From Sorangium cellulosum So ce56 (GTDB lineage Bacteria; Myxococcota_A; Polyangia; Polyangiales; Polyangiaceae), in the NCBI RefSeq assembly GCF_000067165.1, contig NC_010162.1, forward strand, positions 11,024,501-11,088,500: 64,000 bases of DNA. The letters run 5' to 3'. The notes beneath the pieces are model-generated. The model did no database searches, had not been told where the DNA came from, and saw only the letters and a program-made list of their open reading frames with translations. Of the stretch, positions 1 to 10,292 are shown piece by piece; the first letter of the stretch is position 1, and each line of letters starts with the position of its first letter. The translations under genes and the position numbers were made by a program.

Positions 1-313
1 TGACCAGCGACCGCGTGCCCCGGCGCTCCGGCTCCGTCGGCAGCGCCGCAGGCTTCGACGCGACGAGGAGCTCCCCCCAGCGCGCCAGCACCTCCACCGG
101 CGGCGCCCCCGGCGCGTCGCGCCGCGCCGGCCACACCGCGAGCTCGTCGCCGAGGGCCACCGCGTCGCCGGGCCGCGCGCGCCGGCCGTTCAGGAACGCG
201 CGCCCCTCCGCCGCCGCGCCCGCGAGGCCCCGCGACGCGCCGCCCGCGCGCTCGAGGACGTCGGCCACCGTGGGGCCGTCCGAGGGCCCGACGCGGAAGC
301 GCGCGGCCGTCAT
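1..313 (-). CDS. RluA-family pseudouridine synthase, N-terminal part (runs off window)
   Basis: Not a complete ORF in the window: reading the minus strand from ATG at 313 gives 104 residues with no stop before base 1. The first ~65 residues resemble an S4-like RNA-binding lead-in (AFLNGRRARPGDAVALGDEL). They are followed by GELLVASKPAALPTEP, the usual entry of the RluA catalytic domain (ELLVVxKPAGLPT). The catalytic Asp motif would lie outside the window. The start overlaps the stop of the upstream PEP-synthase-like gene as ATGA, which supports both the start and translational coupling. Family knowledge: these enzymes isomerise uridine in rRNA or tRNA. Target unknown. Confidence 0.6.
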   Translation of the reverse strand, partial: MTAARFRVGPSDGPTVADVLERAGGASRGLAGAAAEGRAFLNGRRARPGDAVALGDELAVWPARRDAPGAPPVEVLARWGELLVASKPAALPTEPERRGTRSLV

Positions 314-3300
314 CCGGGCGTCGCCGCGCGCGGGGCAGCGCCGCCGCCAGGAGCTCCCCCGGCGACGACGCCCGGCGACGACGGCGAGGCGCGCTCGTCC
401 AGGCGCTCGACCACGCCGCGATCGCCGTCGATGCGGAGCCGATCGCCCGTCTTGATCGCCAGCGTCACGCCGGGGACGTTCACCACCGCGGGGATGCCGT
501 ACTCCCGCGCGACGATCGAGGCGTGCGACATGGGGCCGCCGAGCTCGGTCACGACCGCGGCGGCCACCAGGAACAGCGGCGAGAGGCCGACGTCGGTCGT
601 GCGCGCGACCAGCACCTCCCCCGGCGCCACCGCGTCGAGCGCCGAGGCGCCCGGCTCGAGCACGCGGGCCCGCCCCTCGACGACCCCAGGGCTCGCCGGC
701 AGCCCGAGCAGGCGCTCCCCGGACGCGGGCGGCAGCACGACCGGCGGCGGCCGGCCGATGAAGGTGGCCGGCGGATCGGGGCGCGCGGCGTCGCGGAGGT
801 GCTCGGCGCGCCGCAGCCGGACGAGGTGGCCCACGTCGGCGCGGCCGCTGGAGAGCGCCGTCGCGAGCTCCTCGTAGGTGCAGAAGAAGACGCTCCCGGG
901 CTCCAGCGAGGGATCGAGGCGCCGGAGGCGCCGGTCGATGTCGAGCGCGACCCTGCGCAGCATGCCGAGGACGCGCGTCACCCACGTGCGCATGCGCTCC
1001 CGCAGGCGCACGTAGCGCTGCGCGCGGCCGACGAGGGTGCGCAGGAGCGCGAGCTCCAGCCGCGGCACGCGCGTCTCGAGCATCGCCATCTCCCGATCGG
1101 CGAGCGCCCGGGCGCGCGCCAGCGCGCGCTCCGGATCGCCCGGCGCGCCGCGCAGCGACGCCGTGAGCATCGCGACGACCGGCGACGGGTCCTCCCGCCA
1201 GCGCGGCGTCGCGAGCTCCGCCTCGCGCACGGCGCGATCGCCGTAGGCGTCGAGGAACCGCGCGTACGCGTCGCGCGCCGGCCCCTCGGGCAGGTCGCGC
1301 GGCCACAGGACCCCGCCGGCGAGGAGCCGCTCGCGCGCCGTCCGATCCTGCAGGACGAGCTCGGCGACCCGCGCGAGCTCGATGCCCGGCCCCGCGCTGT
1401 CGAGCTCGCGCACGCCGCCCGCGAGCACCTGCGCCAGGTGCTCGACGTTCGTCTCGGCGCGCCCGGCCGGCGCGTCGAGGTGCGCTTCCCCGGAGGCGGA
1501 GCGCGCGGAGGCGCGGCGGCCCGCGATGCGCTCGAGCGCCTTGCACAGCGCGAGGTGGCTCGCGAGCGACGCCGACGCGCAGTGCAGCATCCGCGTGCCG
1601 GTCCGCTCGAGCAGCAGGAAGACGCTCCGGAGCGTGGTGCCGATGGCGTCGTCCGGCAGGAGCGTCATGTCGAGCTCGGAGAGGGCGCGCTGCGCCCAGA
1701 GCGCCTCGCCCTCGTAGGCCGCCACCTCGCGCTCGAGCCGCGCCTGCCGGAGGAGGAGCCGCGGCCCCGTGAGCGGCAGCCGCGCATAGAAGCCGCGCCG
1801 CGAGACGCCCTCGCTCTGCTCGGCGAGCCGCGCGATGAGCGCCTCGCTCGCCCCGCCGCTCATGCCGAGCAGCGCGCGCGGCGAGAGCCCCGGGACCTGC
1901 GCCGCGATCCGCATGAAGGCGGTGAGGTTGAGGTAGAAGCGCCCGTGCACGTTGGCCACGAGGCGCGCGCCCCGCGGCACGCGGCAGCCGAGCGCGGCGA
2001 ACGCCTCGCGGAAGCCCCGGTCGGAGAACGCCCGCGCAACCGACCAGGTGAGCGGCGTCGCCGCGCCGGGGAGCGCCTCGCCCACGTTGGCGCGCGACCA
2101 GATCGTGTCGGCGTCGCCGCCCTCGGGGAAGCCGCCGCCGCTCACCGGGCGCACCTGGAGCAGCCACACGCGCCGCGCCGGGGAGGGCGCGCCTTCGCCG
2201 GCCTCTCGCGCCGCCGGGGAGGGCGCGCCTTCGCCGGCTTCCCGCGCCGCCGGAGCGGACGCGCCCGCCGCGGCGGCGGCCTCCGGCCGGTCGGACGGCG
2301 CTTCCCCGTCGACCACGAGCCCCGCGCCGGGCGGGCCCTCGCCGCGCTCCTCGACCACCTCGACAGCGAACTCCACGTCGAACGGGCCCTTGCCGCCCTG
2401 CTCGAGCCGCTCGGCGAGCTCGGCGAGCTGCCGCAGCGCGGCCTCGCCGAGCGCCGGCTGCTCGGCGCTCGCCTCGGGCACCGGGACCTCCTCGAGCCCG
2501 GCCGCGCCCACGACGAGCGCGCGCCGCTTCTGCGCGACCGCCGACGCGACGACCCTGCCGCCGTCGCGCGCCAGCCGGATCGTGTCGGCCGCCGCGGCGC
2601 CGTCGACGACCGGCGCGCCGAGCCCGAGCGTGGCGTTCACGAGCCGCTCGCCGGCGTGCCAGTGCTCGCCCTCGAGCCCCGGCGGGGGCGAGGTGAACAG
2701 CACGCCCGCGGCCTCGGCGCGCACCATCACCTGCAGCACGACGCCCATCGCGACGTCGCGGACGCCGGCGTGCGCGAGGTACGCGAGCGCGCGCGGCAGG
2801 AAGGCGCTCGCCCAGACCTGCCGGATCGCGGCGTCGAGCCCGGCCTCGCCGCGCACGCCGAGCACGGTCGTCGCGAGCCCCGCCATCGACGTCTCCTCGC
2901 TGTCCTCGCACGTGGCGCTGGACCGCACCGCGAGGCCCCACGGCGCCTCCTGCTCGACGGCCTGCCAGAGCGCCCGCAGCGCGGTCGAGAGCGCCTCGGG
3001 CAGCGGCTCGCTCAGGATGCGGTCGCGCGCGCGCGCCGCCCGGTCGACGCCCGCCCTCGTGCCCGAGAGCCGGATCAGCGTGGCGAGGTCGTGCCCCGGC
3101 GGCAGCTGCCGGTCGACGAGCTCCGTGAAGCACCGCGCGTCGAGCACCCACCCCCGCGGCACCGGGAAGCCGTCGCGGAGCAGGCGGCCGAGCGAGGCCG
3201 CCTTGCCGCCGACGCGCTTCGCGCTCGTGTGGCGGCGCAGGCCGGCGCTCTCGAGCGGCTTGAGCCACTCGCGCACGGTGGGCGGGTCGGTCGCGCCGTC

Positions 3301-3378
3301 GGCGCGGGCGGTGCGTGTGGGGTCGGCCACGTCGATGCCGAGGGAGTAACACGGTTCGTCGGCCTGGGTCAGGGGCAT
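310..3378 (-). CDS. PEP synthase-like / phosphotransferase with PEP-utiliser mobile domain
   Basis: 1022 aa. The N-terminal half has the PPDK ATP/pyruvate-binding layout (KRVGGKAASLGRLL near residue 55, then LAVRSSATCEDSEETSMAGL). The C-terminus holds the swivelling phosphohistidine domain, with GGPMSHASIVAREYG and catalytic His near residue 952. Classical PEP synthase or PPDK ends in a PEP/pyruvate TIM barrel; here the middle region is not recognisable as one and the His domain is last. That order (ATP-grasp, variable centre, His domain) is the one seen in rifampin phosphotransferases and other PEP-synthase-like enzymes, so the substrate should be left open. An Ala/Glu/Pro-rich linker near residues 350-405 includes a duplicated 12-aa unit. 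The gene lies 21 bp after an exported esterase-like gene and overlaps the next gene by ATGA, so the three are probably one operon. Confidence 0.75.
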   Translation of the reverse strand: MPLTQADEPCYSLGIDVADPTRTARADGATDPPTVREWLKPLESAGLRRHTSAKRVGGKAASLGRLLRDGFPVPRGWVLDARCFTELVDRQLPPGHDLATLIRLSGTRAGVDRAARARDRILSEPLPEALSTALRALWQAVEQEAPWGLAVRSSATCEDSEETSMAGLATTVLGVRGEAGLDAAIRQVWASAFLPRALAYLAHAGVRDVAMGVVLQVMVRAEAAGVLFTSPPPGLEGEHWHAGERLVNATLGLGAPVVDGAAAADTIRLARDGGRVVASAVAQKRRALVVGAAGLEEVPVPEASAEQPALGEAALRQLAELAERLEQGGKGPFDVEFAVEVVEERGEGPPGAGLVVDGEAPSDRPEAAAAAGASAPAAREAGEGAPSPAAREAGEGAPSPARRVWLLQVRPVSGGGFPEGGDADTIWSRANVGEALPGAATPLTWSVARAFSDRGFREAFAALGCRVPRGARLVANVHGRFYLNLTAFMRIAAQVPGLSPRALLGMSGGASEALIARLAEQSEGVSRRGFYARLPLTGPRLLLRQARLEREVAAYEGEALWAQRALSELDMTLLPDDAIGTTLRSVFLLLERTGTRMLHCASASLASHLALCKALERIAGRRASARSASGEAHLDAPAGRAETNVEHLAQVLAGGVRELDSAGPGIELARVAELVLQDRTARERLLAGGVLWPRDLPEGPARDAYARFLDAYGDRAVREAELATPRWREDPSPVVAMLTASLRGAPGDPERALARARALADREMAMLETRVPRLELALLRTLVGRAQRYVRLRERMRTWVTRVLGMLRRVALDIDRRLRRLDPSLEPGSVFFCTYEELATALSSGRADVGHLVRLRRAEHLRDAARPDPPATFIGRPPPVVLPPASGERLLGLPASPGVVEGRARVLEPGASALDAVAPGEVLVARTTDVGLSPLFLVAAAVVTELGGPMSHASIVAREYGIPAVVNVPGVTLAIKTGDRLRIDGDRGVVERLDERASPSSPGVVAGGAPGGGAAPRAATPG
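2177..2248. repeat. two 36-bp tandem repeats inside the PEP-synthase-like gene
   Basis: A unit beginning GCCGGGGAGGGCGCGCC starts at 2177 and again at 2213, exactly 36 bp apart and almost identical. On the coding (minus) strand it gives two copies of the 12-aa block AAREAGEGAPSP in the linker between the ATP-binding and middle domains. The frame is kept, so this is a linker length variation, not a disruption. Confidence 0.75.
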
Positions 3379-3399
3379 GTGACGGCCGGGCCGCCGCGA

Positions 3400-4323
3400 T
3401 CACGGCGGCGGCAAACCGCGCTGGATCCGCTCGTGCCAGAGCACCATTTCAACGCCGCCCGGCCCCCGATTCCAGGCGTAGTCGTGCGGGCCGGGCACGA
3501 CGAGCAGGGTGTGGGTCACGCCGTCCTGCCGCAGCCGATCGCTGAGCGCCTGGATGGCGGGCAAGAAGGGGTCGGCCTCGCTCGACACGAGCCGGAGCGC
3601 GACCGCGCGGCGCTCCATGGCCCGGCGCGCGAGCGCGGAGAACATCTCCGCTTCGCCCGCCCGCACCGCGGGCTGCAGGGCGCCGACCGCGCCGAAGACG
3701 TCGGGGAACGACAGGCCGACGAGCAGCGCGAGGCGGCCGCCGAGGCTCACGCCGTCGATGCCGGTGGCCTCGCGCGCCGCCTGGCAGCCGCCCTCGGCGC
3801 GCGCCCGCGGCAGGAGCCGCTCGACGAGGAAGCGGCCGAAGCCCGCGGCCCCCTCGACGGAGCGGTCGCGGAGGTCGGGCGTGAACGGCGTGGCGATGCA
3901 CAGCCCGCGGTAGGGGTGCTCCTTCAGCGAGGCGTTGAGCTGCGCGAGCCGCTCGGGCGTCACCATCTGCCCGAGATCGTCCGGCGTGAGCGGCGGCGAG
4001 CGGAGCCGCCGGAGGGCCGCGTCGAGGCCGTAGTCGTCGCGCCAGCCGCGCGCGCCGACCTCGAGGCCTCGCACCGCCTCGCCGCGCCCGTGCAGCGCGA
4101 CGAGGAGCGGCGGCGCCGGCGCGGCCTCGGGCGCGAGGAGCAGCGCGCGCTGCGGGCCTTCGCCCTCGGAGGCGGGCTCGAACGGGAGATCCTTCCAGGC
4201 CGAGGGGGCCGCCTCCTCCGGCGCCGGCGGTGAGGTGCCTCGCCGGCACGAGGGCGCGGCGAGCGCGGCGAGGCCGAGCAGCGCGCGCCTGCGCGAGAGC
4301 GGGGGGATCGTCGTGGCGGCCAT
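3400..4323 (-). CDS. Tat-exported alpha/beta-hydrolase (esterase-like) protein
   Basis: 307 aa. The N-terminus LSRRRALLGLAALAAPSC is a twin-arginine signal; Cys26 could also be lipidated. The mature part has an alpha/beta-hydrolase arrangement: an LHGRG oxyanion-type turn near residue 78, the nucleophile elbow GVSLGG with Ser193, and a late His in GPHDYAWNRG (His280). This fits the putative-esterase (esterase D-like) group, acting in the periplasm or on the membrane. A Cys-Cys pair around residues 142-180 may form a disulfide. It is first of three minus-strand genes, with 21 bp to the PEP-synthase-like gene. Substrate not predictable. Confidence 0.65.
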   Translation of the reverse strand: MAATTIPPLSRRRALLGLAALAAPSCRRGTSPPAPEEAAPSAWKDLPFEPASEGEGPQRALLLAPEAAPAPPLLVALHGRGEAVRGLEVGARGWRDDYGLDAALRRLRSPPLTPDDLGQMVTPERLAQLNASLKEHPYRGLCIATPFTPDLRDRSVEGAAGFGRFLVERLLPRARAEGGCQAAREATGIDGVSLGGRLALLVGLSFPDVFGAVGALQPAVRAGEAEMFSALARRAMERRAVALRLVSSEADPFLPAIQALSDRLRQDGVTHTLLVVPGPHDYAWNRGPGGVEMVLWHERIQRGLPPP

Positions 4324-4478
4324 CGGCGGCGAGGGTAGCAGCGGGGCGCGGGCGCAGCCCTGGGCAGGCCCCTTTGCCTCTCCTGCTCCCCTGGTTTCTT
4401 GGCGCCCTTGGCGTCATGGCGGTTCACGTCGTCGCCCGCCTGGCCGCGGCAGAGAGAGGACCTGGCTGAAGCGCCGGA

Positions 4479-6098
4479 TCAGCCGCCAGAGGGGCTGAAG
4501 AGGAGAGGATAGGTCACGGTCACGATGCCGGCGTCCGGCGGCGGGAACGACAGCCCGTAGAACGAGCGCACCACGCAGGAGACCACGCCGGCGTCCGGCA
4601 GATCGGAGCCGCCGTTGTGGACGCTCGACACCGCCCCGTCGCGGCCGATCACGAAGCCGACCGACACGCGCCCGGTGAGGTTCGGGCTGCTGCGCAGCCC
4701 GTTCTCGTAGCAGAGCCGGAAGCGGCCGAAGTTCTGGCGCACGATGCGCTGGATGACCTCCGGCGGGATCCGGCCCGACACCGTGGTCGTGCCGACCCCC
4801 ATGCGCGGCGCGCGCGTCTTGTGGCCAGGGCCGTTGGCGAAGCGCGACGCGCCGCCGCCAGGGCCGAAGCCCGGCCCATCGCCGACGCCGCTCCCGTGGT
4901 TGATGGTGCCGATCGACCCGATCCCGATGCCCACGAAGCGCCCGCCGCCGCCCTCGCCGACGCCCGTCAGCCCGAGCCCGCCCACGCCGCCCGACTCGTC
5001 GATCGTCTCACCCCACATGTTGGCGATCACGCTCCTTTCGCCGTTGCCGAGCGTGTCGTCGCCGCCCCAGGGCGCCGAGAGCGCGTTGGGATCGCCGCCG
5101 GACCCCGCGTGGAGCACGCCGATCATGCCGAAGCGCGCCGCGTCGTCGAGCGCCTGGGCCCGCGAGATCCGCACGTCGCGGTTGTCCTTCGGCCCCTGGA
5201 TCTCGAAGCGCCCGCCCGTCTTCCGGCTCGTCTCGCTCCCGGCCTTGCCCGACTCGCCCATCGCGGCCGCGCCGGAGCCGCCGTCACGCTCGGTCCGGCC
5301 GCTCGCGTCGGTGACGTCCTTCGCCTCGGGCAGCTCCTTCTCGGCGATCGCGCCGATCGCCTGCGCCATGAGGTACGCCTGCTCCGCGCTCACGCCGCCG
5401 TCGTCGGCCATGGCGAGCGGGGGCATGAACGCGGCCATGGCCCCGAGCAGGCCGACGTGGAGCAGCGTCGAGAGCGCGGCGAACGGCAGGTTGCGGCGGT
5501 CCATGCCGGCCTTGCCCGCGACGCGGCGGCCCGCCCTGCCCACCGCCACCTCGAACCCGAAATCGCCGAGCTCGAGCCTCGCGCGAGCGCCGGGCGGCAG
5601 CGCGATCCGCCGCGCCCCGTCGAGCTCCGCGCACGGCGCCGCGCGGCCGGTAGCGATCGCCTGCGCGATCGTCATCCTGCAGCTGCCGAACTCGATGGAT
5701 CCCGACGCGCCCGGCGGGATGACGGCGCTCACCTCCCCGCCCTCGCCGACGAGCACGAGCGGCGCGCGCGCCGCGCCGAGGCGCTCCGCAGGTAGGAAGA
5801 GATCGCACCCGCCCCCGGGGCCCTCCGCCTCGCCGACATGAAAGGCGCGCGGCGGCGTCAGGTGCGCCACGTGAAGCGGGGTGTTCCCCCACCGGATGAT
5901 CACCTCGAGCGACAGCGCGTCGGTCTCGCACTCGTCGGCGGGGACGTCCGGCGCGCTCTTGACGAGCGCGTACGTATAGGAGCCCTCCGGCGCGTCCGCG
6001 GGCACGTCGGCCTCGATGGCCGGATACGGGCTGAAGGGCAGGTTGCTGAGGAACGGATTCGAGGGTGCGATGCCCGGAGCCATCTTGAACGTGTCCAT
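4479..6098 (-). CDS. membrane protein with AgmX/PglI-type C-terminal domain
   Basis: 539 aa. Residues ~55-190 are a cytoplasmic beta-rich segment of unknown family. One transmembrane helix spans ~204-228 (PFAALSTLLHVGLLGAMAAF), just after a basic stretch. Residues ~235-430 are a Gly/Ser-rich low-complexity periplasmic linker. The last ~95 residues are the TonB-like AgmX/PglI C-terminal domain: GRIPPEVIQRIVRQNFGRFRLC, then RVSVGFVIGRDG and a second Cys in SCVVRSFYGLSFP, where the two Cys are the usual conserved pair. In myxobacteria such proteins occur in gliding motility and energy-coupled envelope machines. The N-terminal part differs from canonical AgmX, so a motility role is only inferred. 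Confidence 0.7.
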   Translation of the reverse strand: MDTFKMAPGIAPSNPFLSNLPFSPYPAIEADVPADAPEGSYTYALVKSAPDVPADECETDALSLEVIIRWGNTPLHVAHLTPPRAFHVGEAEGPGGGCDLFLPAERLGAARAPLVLVGEGGEVSAVIPPGASGSIEFGSCRMTIAQAIATGRAAPCAELDGARRIALPPGARARLELGDFGFEVAVGRAGRRVAGKAGMDRRNLPFAALSTLLHVGLLGAMAAFMPPLAMADDGGVSAEQAYLMAQAIGAIAEKELPEAKDVTDASGRTERDGGSGAAAMGESGKAGSETSRKTGGRFEIQGPKDNRDVRISRAQALDDAARFGMIGVLHAGSGGDPNALSAPWGGDDTLGNGERSVIANMWGETIDESGGVGGLGLTGVGEGGGGRFVGIGIGSIGTINHGSGVGDGPGFGPGGGASRFANGPGHKTRAPRMGVGTTTVSGRIPPEVIQRIVRQNFGRFRLCYENGLRSSPNLTGRVSVGFVIGRDGAVSSVHNGGSDLPDAGVVSCVVRSFYGLSFPPPDAGIVTVTYPLLFSPSGG

Positions 6099-6790
6099 CG
6101 GAGAACAGCCCTTTCCCTGCTCGCGCTCGCGCGCATGTCCGCGCGGCGAGCGGTCTGAATGGAGCGAGCCCTCGAGGGCCCGCCTCTCTCGGCGCGCCCC
6201 GGCGCACGCGCGGCGAGCTTCACCGCTCTCTGCGTGCGCCGCGGAGCACCGCGTCCACGCCAGGGATCGACAGCGCCGCCCGCCCCAGGTTCCGGAGCCG
6301 CGCCGCGATTTTCAGCGGCGCATCCGCGCGTCCGGGGGTTCCAGTTTCTGGACCGCCGCCCGGCGCCTCGAGGTGGTTTGGTGGTGGCCCGCGCCATCAC
6401 CCCGCGGGATCGCGCCGCCACCTCGAGCGGAACCGCGGGGCGGCCGACGGCGGCCGACGGCGCCCGCGCGGGCACGATCCCCGCGCATCCCGGGGAGATC
6501 GCTGAAGTCCCGGGTGGCGCGACGCCCCCGTTGAAGGACGCCAGGCGATGGCACGGAAGCTGCGAATAACGCTGGGTGCGTTGGCGACGTCGTCGAGGTC
6601 GACGCCGTTGTCGACGTCAACGACGCGCGACCGCGCTGAACGGAGCGCGGCGCGCTGACGCCCGCGCCCGTCGACGCTGCCCGGCGCCGGTCCACGCCCG
6701 TGGTCCAGCGGCGGCGCGCCCGTGGAGCGCGCGCCGGGCGGCGGGCCGCGGCGAACATCCACCGATCGAGACAACGAAGGAGTCGAGCGT
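6099..6790. other. 692-bp intergenic region between divergent genes
   Basis: No ORF here has protein-like composition; the short ones read as Arg/Ala/Gly-rich shadows. It separates two divergently transcribed genes and so must hold both promoters, but I cannot pick a convincing -10/-35 pair. A GTCGAC/GTCGTC-rich stretch at 6581-6625 contains inverted arms GACGTCG (6586-6592) and CGACGTC (6612-6618). A ribosome-binding site for the downstream gene lies at about 6774-6783. Confidence 0.5.
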
Positions 6791-7714
6791 ATGAGCAACA
6801 GGCGATCGTTCCATGTCCTCGCAGGGGTTCCGGTGCTCGGGTGCCTCCTTGCGATGCCGTCGTCGGCGCGCGCGCAGCACGAGACGCACGTCTACGGGGT
6901 CGCGAACTTCGGACACACGGGGGAGTGCGAGGACGACACCAGCCTGTCGCACTCGGTGCACACGAGCACCGCCGCCGCCTTCGCGAGCACGTTCAACCTC
7001 CTCCGCATGGTGTCCCTCTGGGACGAGGTCTCGACGCGCAACAACACGAGCGCCCGGGGGAGCTACTGGACCGACTCGAGCCAGGCGGCGTCCTGCGCCT
7101 GCTCGGCGAACGACATGGCGTCCGGCTCGGGCGCGGACGAGGCCGATGTCGTCTTCATCCACACGCACGGCTGGCACGACGCCGGGAGCTCGTCGACGCC
7201 CGCTTACAGCGGCCTGGTCATGGGCAACGGCAGCTACGACTGCCGCGTCCTGACGAACGAGAACATGCTCTTCGGCAACCCGGGCACGGGCGGGGACCTG
7301 GAGATCGCCGTCGTCAAAGCGTGCCAGTCGGGCGACTACGACGTGTGGAAGAACGGGGGATACCGGCAGCAGATCACGACCTCGGACAGCACCATGACGA
7401 TGTGGAACGCGTTCCACGGCGACTCGTCGTGCGGCAATCACGTGAAGGACTACGTGGGCGACTACTCGATCAGCTCCATCTCCAACGGGGTGGGAGAGAA
7501 CTGGATCGACGAGGCCTACGACGACAGCCAGTTCAGCAACGACGACGACTGCCCCGTCTCGATCGTGTTCGGCGCGTCGTTCGCGTCGCGGGAGCTCATG
7601 TACGAGTACGGCGGGTGGCGCGACCGGAAGAACACCGGACTGAAGACCGGCTCGACCATCTATTACATCGCCGGCTGCGACCCATCGAACGGGCGCGTGC
7701 TGCCCGGCGGATGA
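6791..7714 (+). CDS. secreted protein with caspase-like His/Cys dyad (DUF6345-like)
   Basis: 307 aa from ATG 6791, preceded by GAAGGAG. It has a Sec signal peptide (positive start, hydrophobic LAGVPVLGCLLAMPSSARAQ, cleavage after ARA). The mature protein is rich in Ser, Gly and Asp. Two segments stand out: VVFIHTHGWHD (His126) and IAVVKACQSGDYD (Cys178). A His at the end of one hydrophobic strand followed ~50 residues later by a Cys at the end of another is the signature of caspase/gingipain-fold peptidases. I recall similar secreted proteins under DUF6345, but this is from memory. At least six further Cys suggest disulfides. The next gene, 46 bp on, encodes a lipoprotein that may be its partner. 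Confidence 0.6.
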   Translation: MSNRRSFHVLAGVPVLGCLLAMPSSARAQHETHVYGVANFGHTGECEDDTSLSHSVHTSTAAAFASTFNLLRMVSLWDEVSTRNNTSARGSYWTDSSQAASCACSANDMASGSGADEADVVFIHTHGWHDAGSSSTPAYSGLVMGNGSYDCRVLTNENMLFGNPGTGGDLEIAVVKACQSGDYDVWKNGGYRQQITTSDSTMTMWNAFHGDSSCGNHVKDYVGDYSISSISNGVGENWIDEAYDDSQFSNDDDCPVSIVFGASFASRELMYEYGGWRDRKNTGLKTGSTIYYIAGCDPSNGRVLPGG

Positions 7715-7760
7715 ACGACGAACGCCGCGTGTTGCCCGAGGGATTCGAACGACAGGAGAC

Positions 7761-8663
7761 ATGACGATGACGACGCGAACGATTGGTTTCTGGGCCGCGC
7801 TCTCGATGACCCTCATCGCCTGCGGGGCGCCGGAGGTAGCGACCGAAGGGGGCGGCGACGACGGCGAGATCGCCACGGCCGCGCAGGAGATCGAGGGGTT
7901 CACGTTCGACGCGCGGGAGCTCGCCACGGCGCCCGCCGCGAGGCTCCCGGCGGCCCGGCTGACGCTGCGTTCATTCGATGACGCGCTCATCCAGCGCTCG
8001 CTCATCGGGGCCGATCAGCAGTTCACGCCGCTCAGCGAGCTGGGGCGCCGGACGGAGCACGAGTCGGCGGACTGGACCTACGAGAAGGACCCGTCGAACG
8101 GTCAGGTGCTCGTCCTGCGAAAGACGCCGAGCGGGCCGCGGATCTCGCCGGACGAGGCGCTCCTCCAGCGGAACGCGCTGGCGCGCCTGAACAGCTGGGG
8201 CATACCGAACGACGAGATCGGGGCCGTGGTGCAGCGGAGGACGCTGCGCGAGGATCAGGACGGAACGGCGGCTTCCGCCCCGGAGGTCCATCGTTACAAG
8301 ACGTTCGTGTTCCGGGCCGTGAACGGCGTCCGGGTCCAGGGGCACCGCGCGGTCGTGACCCACACGCTCGATGGGACCTTCAACCGCGCCCTCATCCGCT
8401 GGCCCGCCATCGCCTCGACGGGCCACCGGCTCCGCACCGCGCTCACGGCGCCGGAGATCGAGCGGCGCGCCGTGGAGGCGCTCTCGGCAGAGGGGGAGAG
8501 AGGCGGCAGCGTGCGGCTGCGCTGGAAGTACGTCGCCACGCCCCTCACGAGCGGAGAGGTGACCCTGACCCTGACCGTGGGCGCGATCCTGGGCACCGGG
8601 GCCACGCCCAGCGGCGTCACCGAGGAGCCGCGCGAGGTCGACATCGATGTCGCCGCGCCGTGA
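7761..8663 (+). CDS. lipoprotein of unknown function, prodomain-like
   Basis: 300 aa from ATG 7761, with AGGAG at 7754-7758. The signal peptide ends in a lipobox at LIAC (Cys21). No family recognised. The segment around residues 175-215 (VFRAVNGVRVQGHRAV, then a DGTFNRALIRWP strand) resembles the FTP/PepSY-type prodomains of secreted peptidases. The rest is mixed alpha/beta with many charged residues. It follows the secreted His/Cys-dyad protein by 46 bp and is very likely co-transcribed with it. A role as tethered prodomain, chaperone or inhibitor of that protein is inference. Confidence 0.55.
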   Translation: MTMTTRTIGFWAALSMTLIACGAPEVATEGGGDDGEIATAAQEIEGFTFDARELATAPAARLPAARLTLRSFDDALIQRSLIGADQQFTPLSELGRRTEHESADWTYEKDPSNGQVLVLRKTPSGPRISPDEALLQRNALARLNSWGIPNDEIGAVVQRRTLREDQDGTAASAPEVHRYKTFVFRAVNGVRVQGHRAVVTHTLDGTFNRALIRWPAIASTGHRLRTALTAPEIERRAVEALSAEGERGGSVRLRWKYVATPLTSGEVTLTLTVGAILGTGATPSGVTEEPREVDIDVAAP

Positions 8664-8931
8664 CGGGCGCGCCGGAGGAGAGGCGCCCCGCCCTGGACAG
8701 CGCGCGGGCGCGGGCCGCGCGAAACCGGATCGCAATGATTCGGCGCTCGCTGGGTAACGCGGCGGACCCGTGGGACGAGGCCGTCAGGAAAACGTGTCGG
8801 CAACTCGCCGCGTCGCTCGCGCTCCACCGCCGTGCGATCCAAGCCGCATCGTTGATTCAGAGCCGCGCAGTCGGCCAGAACACACGAGTTGCGGTGGCGG
8901 TGCGCCCGTCATCGCGCATATAGTGAAGACC

Positions 8932-10260
<1,329 letters not shown>

Positions 10261-10292
10261 GCAAAGACCGTGGTCGAGAGGCCAATGACGAC

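Noticed and set aside
523..4233. A 1236-aa plus-strand ORF antisense to the PEP-synthase-like and esterase genes
   Set aside because: Arg/Ala/Glu-rich shadow caused by GC bias at third positions; no domain, and it covers two well-supported genes.
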